Shown here in pieces: positions 9,262 to 15,880 of a DNA stretch of 63,473 nucleotides (its first letter is position 1; each line of letters opens with the position of its first letter). The notes beneath the pieces were generated by a model. That model saw nothing but the letters and a program-made list of their open reading frames with translations, did not search any database and was not told where the DNA came from. Made by a program: the position numbers and the translations under genes. Source of the stretch: Akkermansiaceae bacterium (lineage in GTDB: Bacteria; Verrucomicrobiota; Verrucomicrobiia; Verrucomicrobiales; Akkermansiaceae); the NCBI GenBank assembly GCA_029253285.1, contig JAQWZU010000020.1, forward strand, positions 1 to 63,473, in the 5' to 3' direction.

Positions 9262-9689
9262 GAGGAGGCGCTGCACTTCGGGCAGCGGCCGAAGAATTCG
9301 AGTTCGTGGTAAAGTTCGGTGAAGCCGGTCTCTTCACGGATCTCTTCTTCTAGTTGGTGGACGGGGCAAGGGGCGTCGACAGGATCGATGCTGCCGCAGT
9401 CGGTGCAGATGAGGTAATCCCGGTGGATGCCGGGAAGGAGAAGGGTGAAGTAGGCAGCGCGTTCGTGGAGGCCGAGGCGACGGGCCATGCCTTTTTCGCA
9501 GAGGCGCTGAAGGAGGCGAAAGACGGTGGCTTTGTCGCACTTTGATGAGAGGTGGCCGCAACTGCTGAGCTCGGCGAGCGTCATGGGACGGTTGTGCTCG
9601 GCGAGGCAGGTGAAGAGTGCTTCGAGCGCCTTGGTGCGTCGCAATCCGGAATCGCGGGCTTGCTGGAGAAGTGAATCGATTTGCGACAT
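9258..9689 (-). CDS. Fur-family transcriptional regulator (Zur/Fur type)
   Basis: A protein of 143 residues from the ATG at 9689; a longer in-frame extension runs into ruvB and is not needed. The N-terminal winged helix contains LAELSSCGHLSSKCDKATVF, and the C-terminal metal-binding domain has HRDYLICTDCG and ends FGRCPKCSA, i.e. two CxxC pairs forming the structural zinc site of the family. Fur, Zur and PerR cannot be separated by eye. It starts one base beyond the ruvB stop and is co-transcribed with it. A Zn-independent-type L36 gene is divergently placed beyond ruvB, which makes a zinc-responsive role attractive but unproven. Confidence 0.87.
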   Translation of the reverse strand: MSQIDSLLQQARDSGLRRTKALEALFTCLAEHNRPMTLAELSSCGHLSSKCDKATVFRLLQRLCEKGMARRLGLHERAAYFTLLLPGIHRDYLICTDCGSIDPVDAPCPVHQLEEEIREETGFTELYHELEFFGRCPKCSASS

Positions 9690-9690
9690 G

Positions 9691-10716
9691 CTAGAGAAGG
9701 TTTTGTTGTTCGGTGGGATCGGATGGAAGGTCGGCGCCGATCTTGGTGTAGGCGGCGGGCATGGCGACACGGCCGCGCGGAGTACGTTTGACGAAGCCCT
9801 GCATAATGAGGAATGGTTCGTGCACTTCCTCCAGGGTCGAGGCGTCTTCACCGATGGCGACGGCGAGTGAGGAGAGGCCAACTGGGCCTCCGTTGAATTT
9901 GTAGATCATCGCTTCCAAAATGCGGGTGTCCATCTCGTCGAGGCCATCTTCGTCGATCTCAATCATGACGAGGGCGGCTTCGGCAACGTCGGCGGTGATC
10001 TTTCCGTTGTGGTGAACCTGGGCGTAATCACGGACCCACCGTAGGAGGTTGTTGGCAATTCGGGGAGTTCCTCGGGAGCGGGAGGCGATGACGAGGGCAC
10101 CTTCTTGGTTGAGGTCGAGATCGAGAATGGACGCTGATCGAGTGATGATGACAGCGAGTTGTTCCTCGGTGTAGTAGTCGAGTCGGTTAATGAGGCCAAA
10201 GCGGGAGCGCAGCGGAGAGGTGAGCATGCCCGAGCGGGTTGTCGCGCCAACGAGAGTGAATTTAGGGAGCTGAAGTTGGATTGAGCGAGCAGAGGGGCCG
10301 GAATCGATGATGATATCGAGGCGGTAGTCTTCCATGGCCGGGTAGAGGTATTCTTCGATGGCGGGATGGAGTCGGTGAATTTCGTCGATGAAGAGAATAT
10401 CGCCGCGCTGGAGATTGGTGAGAATACCGGCCAGATCGCCTGCTTTTTCGATCTGAGGCCCTGATGTGGTGTGGAGCGTGGAGCCAACGGCGGTGGCGAC
10501 GATGTTGGCGAGGGTGGTTTTGCCCAATCCCGGCGGCCCGGAGAGGAGGATGTGCTCGAGGACGTCGTCGCGTTGCTTTGCGGCCTCGACCATGAGCATG
10601 AGACGGGCGGTGACCTTTTCCTGGCCGTGAAAGTCATCGAACCCCGGAGGGCGGAGAGTTAAATCTTCCGGGGTCTCGGGGGAATTGACGGTTTCTTGGA
10701 AATAAGACTCGGACAT
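9691..10716 (-). CDS. ruvB: Holliday junction branch migration ATPase RuvB
   Basis: A 341-residue AAA+ motor that with RuvA drives branch migration at Holliday junctions. Walker [10 protein letters not shown] is at 60-68, Walker B DEIHRL near 112, sensor 1 LVGATTRSG, the arginine-finger loop SPLRSRFG, and a C-terminal winged helix ending with the typical [10 protein letters not shown] segment. Length and motif order match the family. ruvA and ruvC are not adjacent. The gene faces rpmJ divergently across 123 bases, and the Fur-family gene follows immediately. Confidence 0.98.
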   Translation of the reverse strand: MSESYFQETVNSPETPEDLTLRPPGFDDFHGQEKVTARLMLMVEAAKQRDDVLEHILLSGPPGLGKTTLANIVATAVGSTLHTTSGPQIEKAGDLAGILTNLQRGDILFIDEIHRLHPAIEEYLYPAMEDYRLDIIIDSGPSARSIQLQLPKFTLVGATTRSGMLTSPLRSRFGLINRLDYYTEEQLAVIITRSASILDLDLNQEGALVIASRSRGTPRIANNLLRWVRDYAQVHHNGKITADVAEAALVMIEIDEDGLDEMDTRILEAMIYKFNGGPVGLSSLAVAIGEDASTLEEVHEPFLIMQGFVKRTPRGRVAMPAAYTKIGADLPSDPTEQQNLL

Positions 10717-10785
10717 GGAAATCGCTGCTCGGAGAGTGAAACAGGAAGAGGGATGCTTGGATATTAATTTTTCTTAGGAATGGGC

Positions 10786-10813
10786 TTTACACGGGATGAA
10801 GACTGAATAGGTT
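10786..10813 (+). promoter_or_regulatory. Weak candidate promoter for rpmJ
   Basis: TTTACA at 10786-10791 and TAGGTT at 10808-10813 are separated by 16 bases and end 26 bases before the rpmJ start. The -10 match is poor, so this is only a candidate. Confidence 0.3.
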
Positions 10814-10839
10814 TCCGCCCTCCACGAATTTCTGATTTT

Positions 10840-11004
10840 ATGAAAGTTTTGTCTTCACTCGGATCCGCCAAACGTCGCCACGCAGACTGCCAAGTCGTTA
10901 AGCGTAAGGGAACCCTTTACGTTATTAACAAGACGAACCCACGCTTTAAAGCGCGTCAGGGATCGACCAAGGGCACCAAAATGTCCAAAAAAGGCGTGAA
11001 CTAA
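10840..11004 (+). CDS. rpmJ: Ribosomal protein bL36, Zn-independent (C-minus) type
   Basis: A short gene coding 54 residues, starting [14 protein letters not shown] and containing the family core NPRFKARQG. It resembles the alternative L36 (YkgO/RpmJ2 type: MKVLNSLxxAKxRHxDC). The zinc-binding cysteines and histidine of the canonical form are absent; only one cysteine remains (ADCQV). A basic tail of about a dozen residues follows RQG, longer than in most L36 proteins. It is a component of the large ribosomal subunit. The gene stands alone with its own strong terminator, not next to infA/rpsM as the canonical copy often is. Confidence 0.93.
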   Translation: MKVLSSLGSAKRRHADCQVVKRKGTLYVINKTNPRFKARQGSTKGTKMSKKGVN

Positions 11005-11031
11005 AAACGACTTCGTTTTAACTTTTCCCAG

Positions 11032-11061
11032 AACGACTCCCAAAAGGGAGTCGTTTTTTTT
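11032..11061 (+). terminator. Rho-independent terminator after rpmJ
   Basis: A perfect 10-bp stem (AACGACTCCC / GGGAGTCGTT) with an AAAA loop followed by a run of eight T, 28 bases beyond the rpmJ stop. A smaller hairpin (AAAACGA CT TCGTTTT) directly follows the stop codon. Confidence 0.93.
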
Positions 11062-11094
11062 GCGACTTGATTAAAAAACGGAAGTGATAATCGA

Positions 11095-11116
11095 AAACAA
11101 TGTAAATACATTGTTT
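11095..11116. promoter_or_regulatory. Perfect 22-bp palindromic operator candidate
   Basis: Ten-base arms AAACAATGTA and TACATTGTTT flank a two-base centre (AA). A GATAAT hexamer at 11086-11091 immediately precedes it and could be a -10 box, which would put the palindrome over the transcription start. The nearest downstream frame is the doubtful GTG-start ORF at 11131. I do not recognise the cognate regulator; the TGTA-N2-TACA core does not closely match the usual Fur or Zur boxes. Confidence 0.5.
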
Positions 11117-11130
11117 CCACCTAATGTGAC

Positions 11131-11328
11131 GTGCAGCGCCTTCCCAGTGACCGGGATGTTGAGTTGGCATTGATGGAGGGAATTACCGATGAGGTGGAAA
11201 ACGAAGCGGCCAAATTGGTCACGTCGCGGACCCCGGGATCAGCGCACGAGATGAACTTCGGGATAATTACTATGCGACCTCAGGATATTCACGTGGCGTG
11301 CTGGTTAATGCAAGGGGCGGTGGCTTGA
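11131..11328 (+). CDS. Doubtful small ORF, unrecognised
   Basis: A 65-codon frame with a GTG start, 14 bases beyond the palindrome. It lies within the 373-base gap between rpmJ and tcdA, which otherwise holds only the rpmJ terminator and the palindrome. The first 30 residues are acidic and plausibly helical (VELALMEGITDEVENEAAKL), but I recognise no family and see no good ribosome-binding site. It could be a gene remnant or chance. Its only support is its position behind the operator-like palindrome. Confidence 0.2.
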   Translation: MQRLPSDRDVELALMEGITDEVENEAAKLVTSRTPGSAHEMNFGIITMRPQDIHVACWLMQGAVA

Positions 11329-11377
11329 AGCAGGGTTTGGTGTCCTGAATTTAGCGTCGGGCCTGATGCTTTTGGAG

Positions 11378-12160
11378 TTATTTGGCAAGCAAATCTAGAG
11401 CGAGTCCAGCCATGAGATTGCCAAAAGTCGCGGTGACGTGAGTGGCGGCACCATAACCAGCATCGCATCTCAAGTCCCCTTTGTGCTCCTCGGGCTTCTC
11501 ATTGGAGATGGAGCCGTCACATTGCGGATAGAGGCGAGGTTCGGGGGAGAAAACGGCCGGGATATTGAATCTTCCGCCTTTCTTTTTAGCTGCTGGAAAA
11601 CGGTAGCGTGTTCTAAGTTGTCTCCTGACTCCGCTGAGGAGGGTGTCGCCATGGGCTCGAGAGAGATCATCGACCTTAATCAGGGAGGCGTCGCGTCTGC
11701 CACCCGCTCCTCCACTCGTTATGACAGGAATCTTCTGATCGCGACAGGTCGTGAGGAGGTGAACTTTGGAGCGCGAGGAGTCGATAGCATCCAATACGAT
11801 GTCAGGTTTGTCTCTTAGGAGGACTTCGTCTGAAGTGCGTTCGTTGTAGAAGGTTTGCCGAATGATGATCCCTACTTCTGGGTTGATCGCGCGGAGGCGG
11901 TCGGAGAGGACGGTGGCTTTGGATTTGCCGATGGTATCTGTCGTGGCGTGGATTTGGCGGTTGATATTGCTGACGCAGAGGTCATCGAGGTCGATGAGAG
12001 AGAATTTTCCGATTCCCGAGCGTGCCAAGGCTTCGGCGACCCAAGAGCCCACCCCGCCCAGCCCAATGATCATGGCGTGGCTGCTGGAGAATTTGTCGAG
12101 TGCGGGTTGGCCGTAGAGGCGTGCGATGCCGGCGAAACGGTTGAGGTAGTCGTCAGTCAC
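11378..12160 (-). CDS. tcdA: tRNA threonylcarbamoyladenosine dehydratase
   Basis: An E1-like ATP-dependent enzyme that cyclises t6A37 in tRNA to ct6A. The nucleotide-binding motif GLGGVGSWVAEAL lies near the start, and IDLDDLCVSNINRQ, AIDSSRSK, TSGGAGGR, YPQCDG and GYGAATHVTATFG match TcdA/CsdL block by block. I chose the GTG at 12160, preceded by AAGAG, because the protein then begins MTDDYLNRFAG, aligning with the E. coli N-terminus (SDAWRQRFGG). An ATG at 12193 would add 11 residues and overlap the upstream divergent frame. The chosen start gives 260 residues. Confidence 0.94.
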   Translation of the reverse strand: MTDDYLNRFAGIARLYGQPALDKFSSSHAMIIGLGGVGSWVAEALARSGIGKFSLIDLDDLCVSNINRQIHATTDTIGKSKATVLSDRLRAINPEVGIIIRQTFYNERTSDEVLLRDKPDIVLDAIDSSRSKVHLLTTCRDQKIPVITSGGAGGRRDASLIKVDDLSRAHGDTLLSGVRRQLRTRYRFPAAKKKGGRFNIPAVFSPEPRLYPQCDGSISNEKPEEHKGDLRCDAGYGAATHVTATFGNLMAGLALDLLAK

Positions 12161-12212
12161 GGCGATCTCTTGGCAGACATGTGGATTGAACAAAAGAGAA
12201 GAATGCGGTAAG

Positions 12213-12689
12213 ATGCAGATCCCCTTTATGAGTGTAGCGGACCAAATTAACCGGAAGAAAACCTATGTGCGCCAATTTTCGGTGATGCTGCCGAATCGAG
12301 TTGGGGCTTTGTCGGCTCTGTCCAATCTGCTTAGTCGCCGTGAAATCGACGTTATCGGCTTGAGTGTGCAGGATTCCCGGGATGCCACGGTGGCGAGATT
12401 GGTGTTGAGCGATCCGGATTCCGCGGAGGAGTTGTTTATGGAGCAAGGAGTGGCCTTTACCTTGTCAGAGTTGGTGGTGGTGAAAATGAAGGAATCCGGG
12501 GCTGATTTGAAGCGATGTCTGAGTGTATTACACGAAGCTGAGACCAATTTGGACTATGCATTTTCCCTTGTGGTGCAGCATCAGGGGCACTCGTTGTTGG
12601 CGATGTATCTGGAGGATTGCGAGTTTGGAGCCTCAGTGCTCAATCAGGCTGGTTTGACGGTAGTTTACGAAGATGAACTTCTGCGCTAG
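12213..12689 (+). CDS. Tandem ACT-domain protein
   Basis: Two ACT domains in about 158 residues. The first contains RQFSVMLPNRVGALSAL and VIGLSVQDS, and the second covers the last 65 residues (NLDYAFSLVV, ALxYLEDxEFG-like text ending VVYEDELLR). ACT domains bind small ligands, usually amino acids, and this form resembles stand-alone regulatory proteins related to acetolactate synthase small subunits. No ilvB lies nearby, so the partner is unknown. The start is ambiguous: ATG at 12186, 12213 or 12228; the last gives MSVADQINRKK. It lies 21 bases before the Gfo/Idh/MocA gene and divergent from tcdA. Confidence 0.75.
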   Translation: MQIPFMSVADQINRKKTYVRQFSVMLPNRVGALSALSNLLSRREIDVIGLSVQDSRDATVARLVLSDPDSAEELFMEQGVAFTLSELVVVKMKESGADLKRCLSVLHEAETNLDYAFSLVVQHQGHSLLAMYLEDCEFGASVLNQAGLTVVYEDELLR

Positions 12690-12710
12690 AATTGTCCGAC
12701 AAGGTGAGTA

Positions 12711-14003
12711 ATGTATCCACCTATGAGTGAATTAAATCACCCGAATCGTCGTGCTCTCCTAAAAACAGGTGGAGCGGTTGCAGCTTCTCTTCCAATCGCG
12801 GGTTTTGCCCAGGCTGGTGGAAGTGATGAAATTAAAGTGGCCCTAATCGGTTGCGGAGGACGCGGTCGAGGCGCGGCGACGCAGACTTTGAATGTTCCTG
12901 GAACCAAGTTGGTGGCAGTGGCCGATGCTTTCCGTGATAATGCCGAAAAGGCTCTCAAGGGATTGAAGGAGCGCTTTAAAGAGCGTGTCGATGTTCCGGC
13001 TGAGCGGGTTTTTGACGGGTTCGATGGTTATCGTGGAGCGATTGATTCTGCTGACGTTGTGATTCTCACAACGAGTCCGGGATTCCGTCCTCAGCATTTC
13101 GAATATGCGGTGCAGCAAGGAAAGCATGTCTTTATGGAAAAGCCGGTGGCGACAGATGCTCCCGGAATTCGTAAGGTTCTTGCAGCAGCCAAAGAGGCCG
13201 ACAAAAAGAATCTCAAAGTGGTCTGTGGTCTTCAGCGGCACTATCAGGAGAAGTATATTCAGACCAAGGAGCAGGTCGACAAGGGAGTGATCGGAGACAT
13301 TAATTACGGTCAGGTTTATTGGAACGGCGGAGGCGTTTGGGTTCGCAAGCGTACTGAGGGACAGAGTGAAATGGAGTATCAGATGCGCAATTGGTATTAC
13401 TTTAACTGGCTCTGCGGAGATCACATCGTGGAGCAGCACGTGCACAACATCGACGTGATGAATTGGTTCAAGGGAGGCCCTCCAGTGAAAGCCCAGGGAA
13501 TGGGTGGTCGCGAGGTGCGGGTTGGTAAAGACTTCGGTGAGATTTTTGATCATCACTATGTCGAGTTTACCTTTGCCGATGGATCGGTGATGAACTCGCA
13601 GTGTCGTCACCAGCCCGGGGCCATGAACCGTGTGACCGAAATTATCGGTTGTCAGAAAGGAAAAGCTTATCCCGGACGCATTGTCGATGCTGCAGGTAAG
13701 ACTGTTTGGCGATTTAAAGGGAAGGATAACGATCCTTACCAGACCGAGCACGATGTTCTTTACCAGCACATCCGTGACGACAAGCCGATCAACAATGCCT
13801 ACTATACCGCAGCGAGCACCATGACCGCGATTCTCGGAAGAATGGCAACTTACTCAGGCAAAGAGCTGAAGTATGACCAGGCCTTGGCCTCGGAGATTTC
13901 AATCATGCCCAAAGTGTATGACTGGGATGCCGACCCAGGACCGAAGGCGGGTGCGGATGGACTCTATCCGGCTCCTATTCCCGGAAAGCACAAGGTGGTT
14001 TAA
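12711..14003 (+). CDS. Tat-exported Gfo/Idh/MocA family oxidoreductase
   Basis: A 430-residue NAD(P)-dependent oxidoreductase. Residues 13-36 look like a Tat signal (NRRALLKTGGAVAASLPIAGFAQA). The Rossmann motif is VALIGCGGRGRG near 43-54, EKPVATDAPG is the family's EKP motif, and the C-terminal substrate domain contains WNGGGVW, HNIDVMNWF and TEHDVLYQHI. Related proteins act on sugars or inositols and are abundant in Planctomycetes and Verrucomicrobia. The substrate is not inferable. The ATG at 12711 has AAGGTG a few bases upstream; the ATG at 12723 is an alternative. A strong hairpin terminator follows. Confidence 0.92.
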   Translation: MYPPMSELNHPNRRALLKTGGAVAASLPIAGFAQAGGSDEIKVALIGCGGRGRGAATQTLNVPGTKLVAVADAFRDNAEKALKGLKERFKERVDVPAERVFDGFDGYRGAIDSADVVILTTSPGFRPQHFEYAVQQGKHVFMEKPVATDAPGIRKVLAAAKEADKKNLKVVCGLQRHYQEKYIQTKEQVDKGVIGDINYGQVYWNGGGVWVRKRTEGQSEMEYQMRNWYYFNWLCGDHIVEQHVHNIDVMNWFKGGPPVKAQGMGGREVRVGKDFGEIFDHHYVEFTFADGSVMNSQCRHQPGAMNRVTEIIGCQKGKAYPGRIVDAAGKTVWRFKGKDNDPYQTEHDVLYQHIRDDKPINNAYYTAASTMTAILGRMATYSGKELKYDQALASEISIMPKVYDWDADPGPKAGADGLYPAPIPGKHKVV

Positions 14004-14026
14004 TTCGCCTCAAGGATAATCAATAA

Positions 14027-14064
14027 AAACGGCCTGTCGGAGTGATCTGACGGGCCGTTTTTCT
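14027..14064 (+). terminator. Terminator between convergent Gfo/Idh/MocA and membrane-protein genes
   Basis: A 12-bp stem, AAACGGCCTGTC with GACGGGCCGTTT (one G-T pair), and a 10-base loop, followed by TT. AAAA precedes the stem, so it can act in both directions. Confidence 0.88.
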
Positions 14065-14082
14065 TTAAGAGATTTGGTGGGT

Positions 14083-14433
14083 CTAAAATGGTTTGTAGAG
14101 AGCCAGGAACGCTGCTGTTCCCCCCAGGGCGAGCATCAGAAGCAGGGCTATGAATTTGGGGATAATGCGTCGTTTGAACACAACTAGAGCTGCGCCAAAG
14201 AGAAGCCAAATGACCGTCTTCGCAATGGCTGTAGCGCCATAACTGAGGTCTGGGTTCTTGTGGATCATCCCGATGCCGGCGACAAGGATAACGATGAGGG
14301 AAAGCCCATGAAGCATGACATAAACGGTCATGGTGGCGGATTTTCGGTGATCGGCTGCCATGAGTCCGCCAAAGGAGGCGAAGAGAGCCATGATGCCGAC
14401 GTAGTGAATGATTTTGTAGATAGCGGGGTCCAT
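14083..14433 (-). CDS. Small integral membrane protein, unrecognised
   Basis: A protein of 116 residues from the ATG at 14433 (MDPAIYKIIHYVG). Four hydrophobic segments are visible (about 6-25, 33-55, 68-86 and 93-113) joined by short basic loops such as ADHRKSA and KRRIIPK. The pattern resembles small four-helix membrane proteins annotated as hypothetical in Verrucomicrobia. I recognise no functional motif. It starts four bases after the stop of the peptide-ABC ATPase and is probably co-transcribed with it. Confidence 0.7.
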   Translation of the reverse strand: MDPAIYKIIHYVGIMALFASFGGLMAADHRKSATMTVYVMLHGLSLIVILVAGIGMIHKNPDLSYGATAIAKTVIWLLFGAALVVFKRRIIPKFIALLLMLALGGTAAFLALYKPF

Positions 14434-14437
14434 GTGT

Positions 14438-15265
14438 TTAGGGTGTGGATTTAATGCGGGGGATCGCGGAGAGAAGTTTTTGTGTGTAGGGATCTTGAGG
14501 GTTATGAAAGACCTCGTCGGCTTCGCCATATTCGACAATCTTCCCCTGATACATCACCGCGATGTTGTCGGCGATGTAGCGTACGACCGAGAGGTCGTGT
14601 GAGATGAAGATCATGGTGAGGTTGAGCCGGTCTCGAAGATCTAAAAGGAGATTGAGAATCTGCGACTGAATGGAAACATCGAGAGCAGAGACCGGTTCAT
14701 CGGCGATGATTAGCTTGGGCTCCGGAGCAAGGGCGCGGGCGATCGCTATGCGCTGACGTTGCCCGCCGGAAAACTCGTGCGGATACTTGCGCATGTGCCG
14801 CGAGTCGAGACCAACAGTGGCCATGAGTTCGACGACTTTTTCAGTGAGAGCATCGCGTTGTCTTTTGAGCTCCGGGTGACGTTGGCAAATTGCTTCGGCC
14901 AATGTTGAGAAAACCGTCATGCGGGGATTGAGCGACGCGTAGGGATCCTGGAAGATCATTTGAAAATCGAGGCGTCGCTGTCTCACCTCGTTTTTTTGCA
15001 GAGCGGTGAGCTCTTCTCCCGCCAGAGTGACCTTGCCGCCGGTAGCTGGCTGAAGTTGCATCACGGTGCGTGAGAGCGTGGATTTCCCGCAGCCGGATTC
15101 TCCGACCAGTCCGAGAATTTCGCCTTGCTCGATGGAGAGATTGACTCCGTCGACGGCCTTGATTGTCTCGGTGCTTTTTGAGAGCAAGCCTCCGCTCAAA
15201 ACGGGGAAGTGGGTTTTTAAATCTTGGAGCTCAAGGAAGGGCACGGCGGGAGAGTGGCGTAACAA
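14438..15265 (-). CDS. OppF/DppF-like peptide ABC transporter ATPase, orphan
   Basis: A 275-residue ABC ATPase. Walker A is GESGCGKST near 55-63, followed by the Q-loop FQDPYASLNPRMT, the signature SGGQRQRIAIARAL, Walker B IIADEPVSALD, and the H-loop ISHDLSVV. It is shorter than typical OppF/DppF (about 310-330) because it stops at LLSAIP, lacking the usual C-terminal cysteine-containing extension that contributes an Fe-S site in some DppD/F proteins. No permease, binding protein or OppD partner is adjacent, so its membrane partner must be encoded elsewhere. The downstream small membrane protein is not an Opp permease. Confidence 0.88.
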   Translation of the reverse strand: MLRHSPAVPFLELQDLKTHFPVLSGGLLSKSTETIKAVDGVNLSIEQGEILGLVGESGCGKSTLSRTVMQLQPATGGKVTLAGEELTALQKNEVRQRRLDFQMIFQDPYASLNPRMTVFSTLAEAICQRHPELKRQRDALTEKVVELMATVGLDSRHMRKYPHEFSGGQRQRIAIARALAPEPKLIIADEPVSALDVSIQSQILNLLLDLRDRLNLTMIFISHDLSVVRYIADNIAVMYQGKIVEYGEADEVFHNPQDPYTQKLLSAIPRIKSTP

Positions 15266-15274
15266 TTTAGGATT

Positions 15275-15856
15275 TCAAGCCCTCGCGGTATTCTTTGGTA
15301 ATTGGCGGTAGCCCACCATGAAGTAGGCGTAACCTGACCATCCCGTAAAGATGGTTGCAAGAACGGTGGGGTAGACCGGAGAGATGTCGAAGAGCTTGAG
15401 CATCACCCACCCAAGAGCGACCATTTGGGTGACGGTGCAGACTTTGCCGGTCCAGTGGGGCTTGATGGGAACCTTGCCGTTGATGGAGTAGAGGATGATG
15501 ATTCCGCCAAGGATCTCAATGTCCCGAAGGATGACAAGGATAACGAACCAGAGGGGAAGATGCCAATCCTGTCCCCATTCGACGAGGCTGAGGGTGATGA
15601 TTCCTGTGAGCAGAAGCGCTTTGTCGGTGAGCGGGTCGAGAATCGCGCCTGTGAGCGATTTTTGATTGTAGCGTCGGGCTACCCAGCCATCGATGCCATC
15701 GGAAGCGGCGGCTGTGATGTAGGTAATGACTGCAAGCCAGCGAAGTTCCTCGCGGGGGCTACCTTGCTCGACGGTTTTGCCGTATTCGATGGCAAGCCAC
15801 GCAAATACCGGCACAAGAATGAGCCGAAAGATGGTGACTGCGGTGGCAAGAGTCAT
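15275..15856 (-). CDS. pgsA: CDP-diacylglycerol--glycerol-3-phosphate 3-phosphatidyltransferase
   Basis: An integral inner-membrane enzyme of 193 residues making phosphatidylglycerol phosphate. It carries the full CDP-alcohol phosphatidyltransferase signature DGxxAR(x8)GxxxDxxxD (DGWVAR...GAILDPLTD). I chose the ATG at 15856 (MTLATAVTIFRL), which begins directly with the conserved T-x-x-R-hydrophobic helix; a longer frame reaching 16090 overlaps the divergent rsmA gene. It sits nine bases upstream of the ABC ATPase gene. Related phosphatidyltransferases share the signature, so the exact acceptor is inferred from overall resemblance to PgsA. Confidence 0.9.
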   Translation of the reverse strand: MTLATAVTIFRLILVPVFAWLAIEYGKTVEQGSPREELRWLAVITYITAAASDGIDGWVARRYNQKSLTGAILDPLTDKALLLTGIITLSLVEWGQDWHLPLWFVILVILRDIEILGGIIILYSINGKVPIKPHWTGKVCTVTQMVALGWVMLKLFDISPVYPTVLATIFTGWSGYAYFMVGYRQLPKNTARA

Positions 15857-15880
15857 CTGGTGGAGGGAATTTAGTGGACA

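Noticed and set aside
9690-9881. N-terminal extension of the Fur-family protein to 207 residues
   Set aside because: The extra part lies inside ruvB, is low-complexity, and the normal Fur length is reached from the ATG at 9689.
12843-13769. 308-codon minus-strand frame inside the Gfo/Idh/MocA gene
   Set aside because: It is a shadow frame with no recognisable domain; the plus-strand gene has clear motifs.
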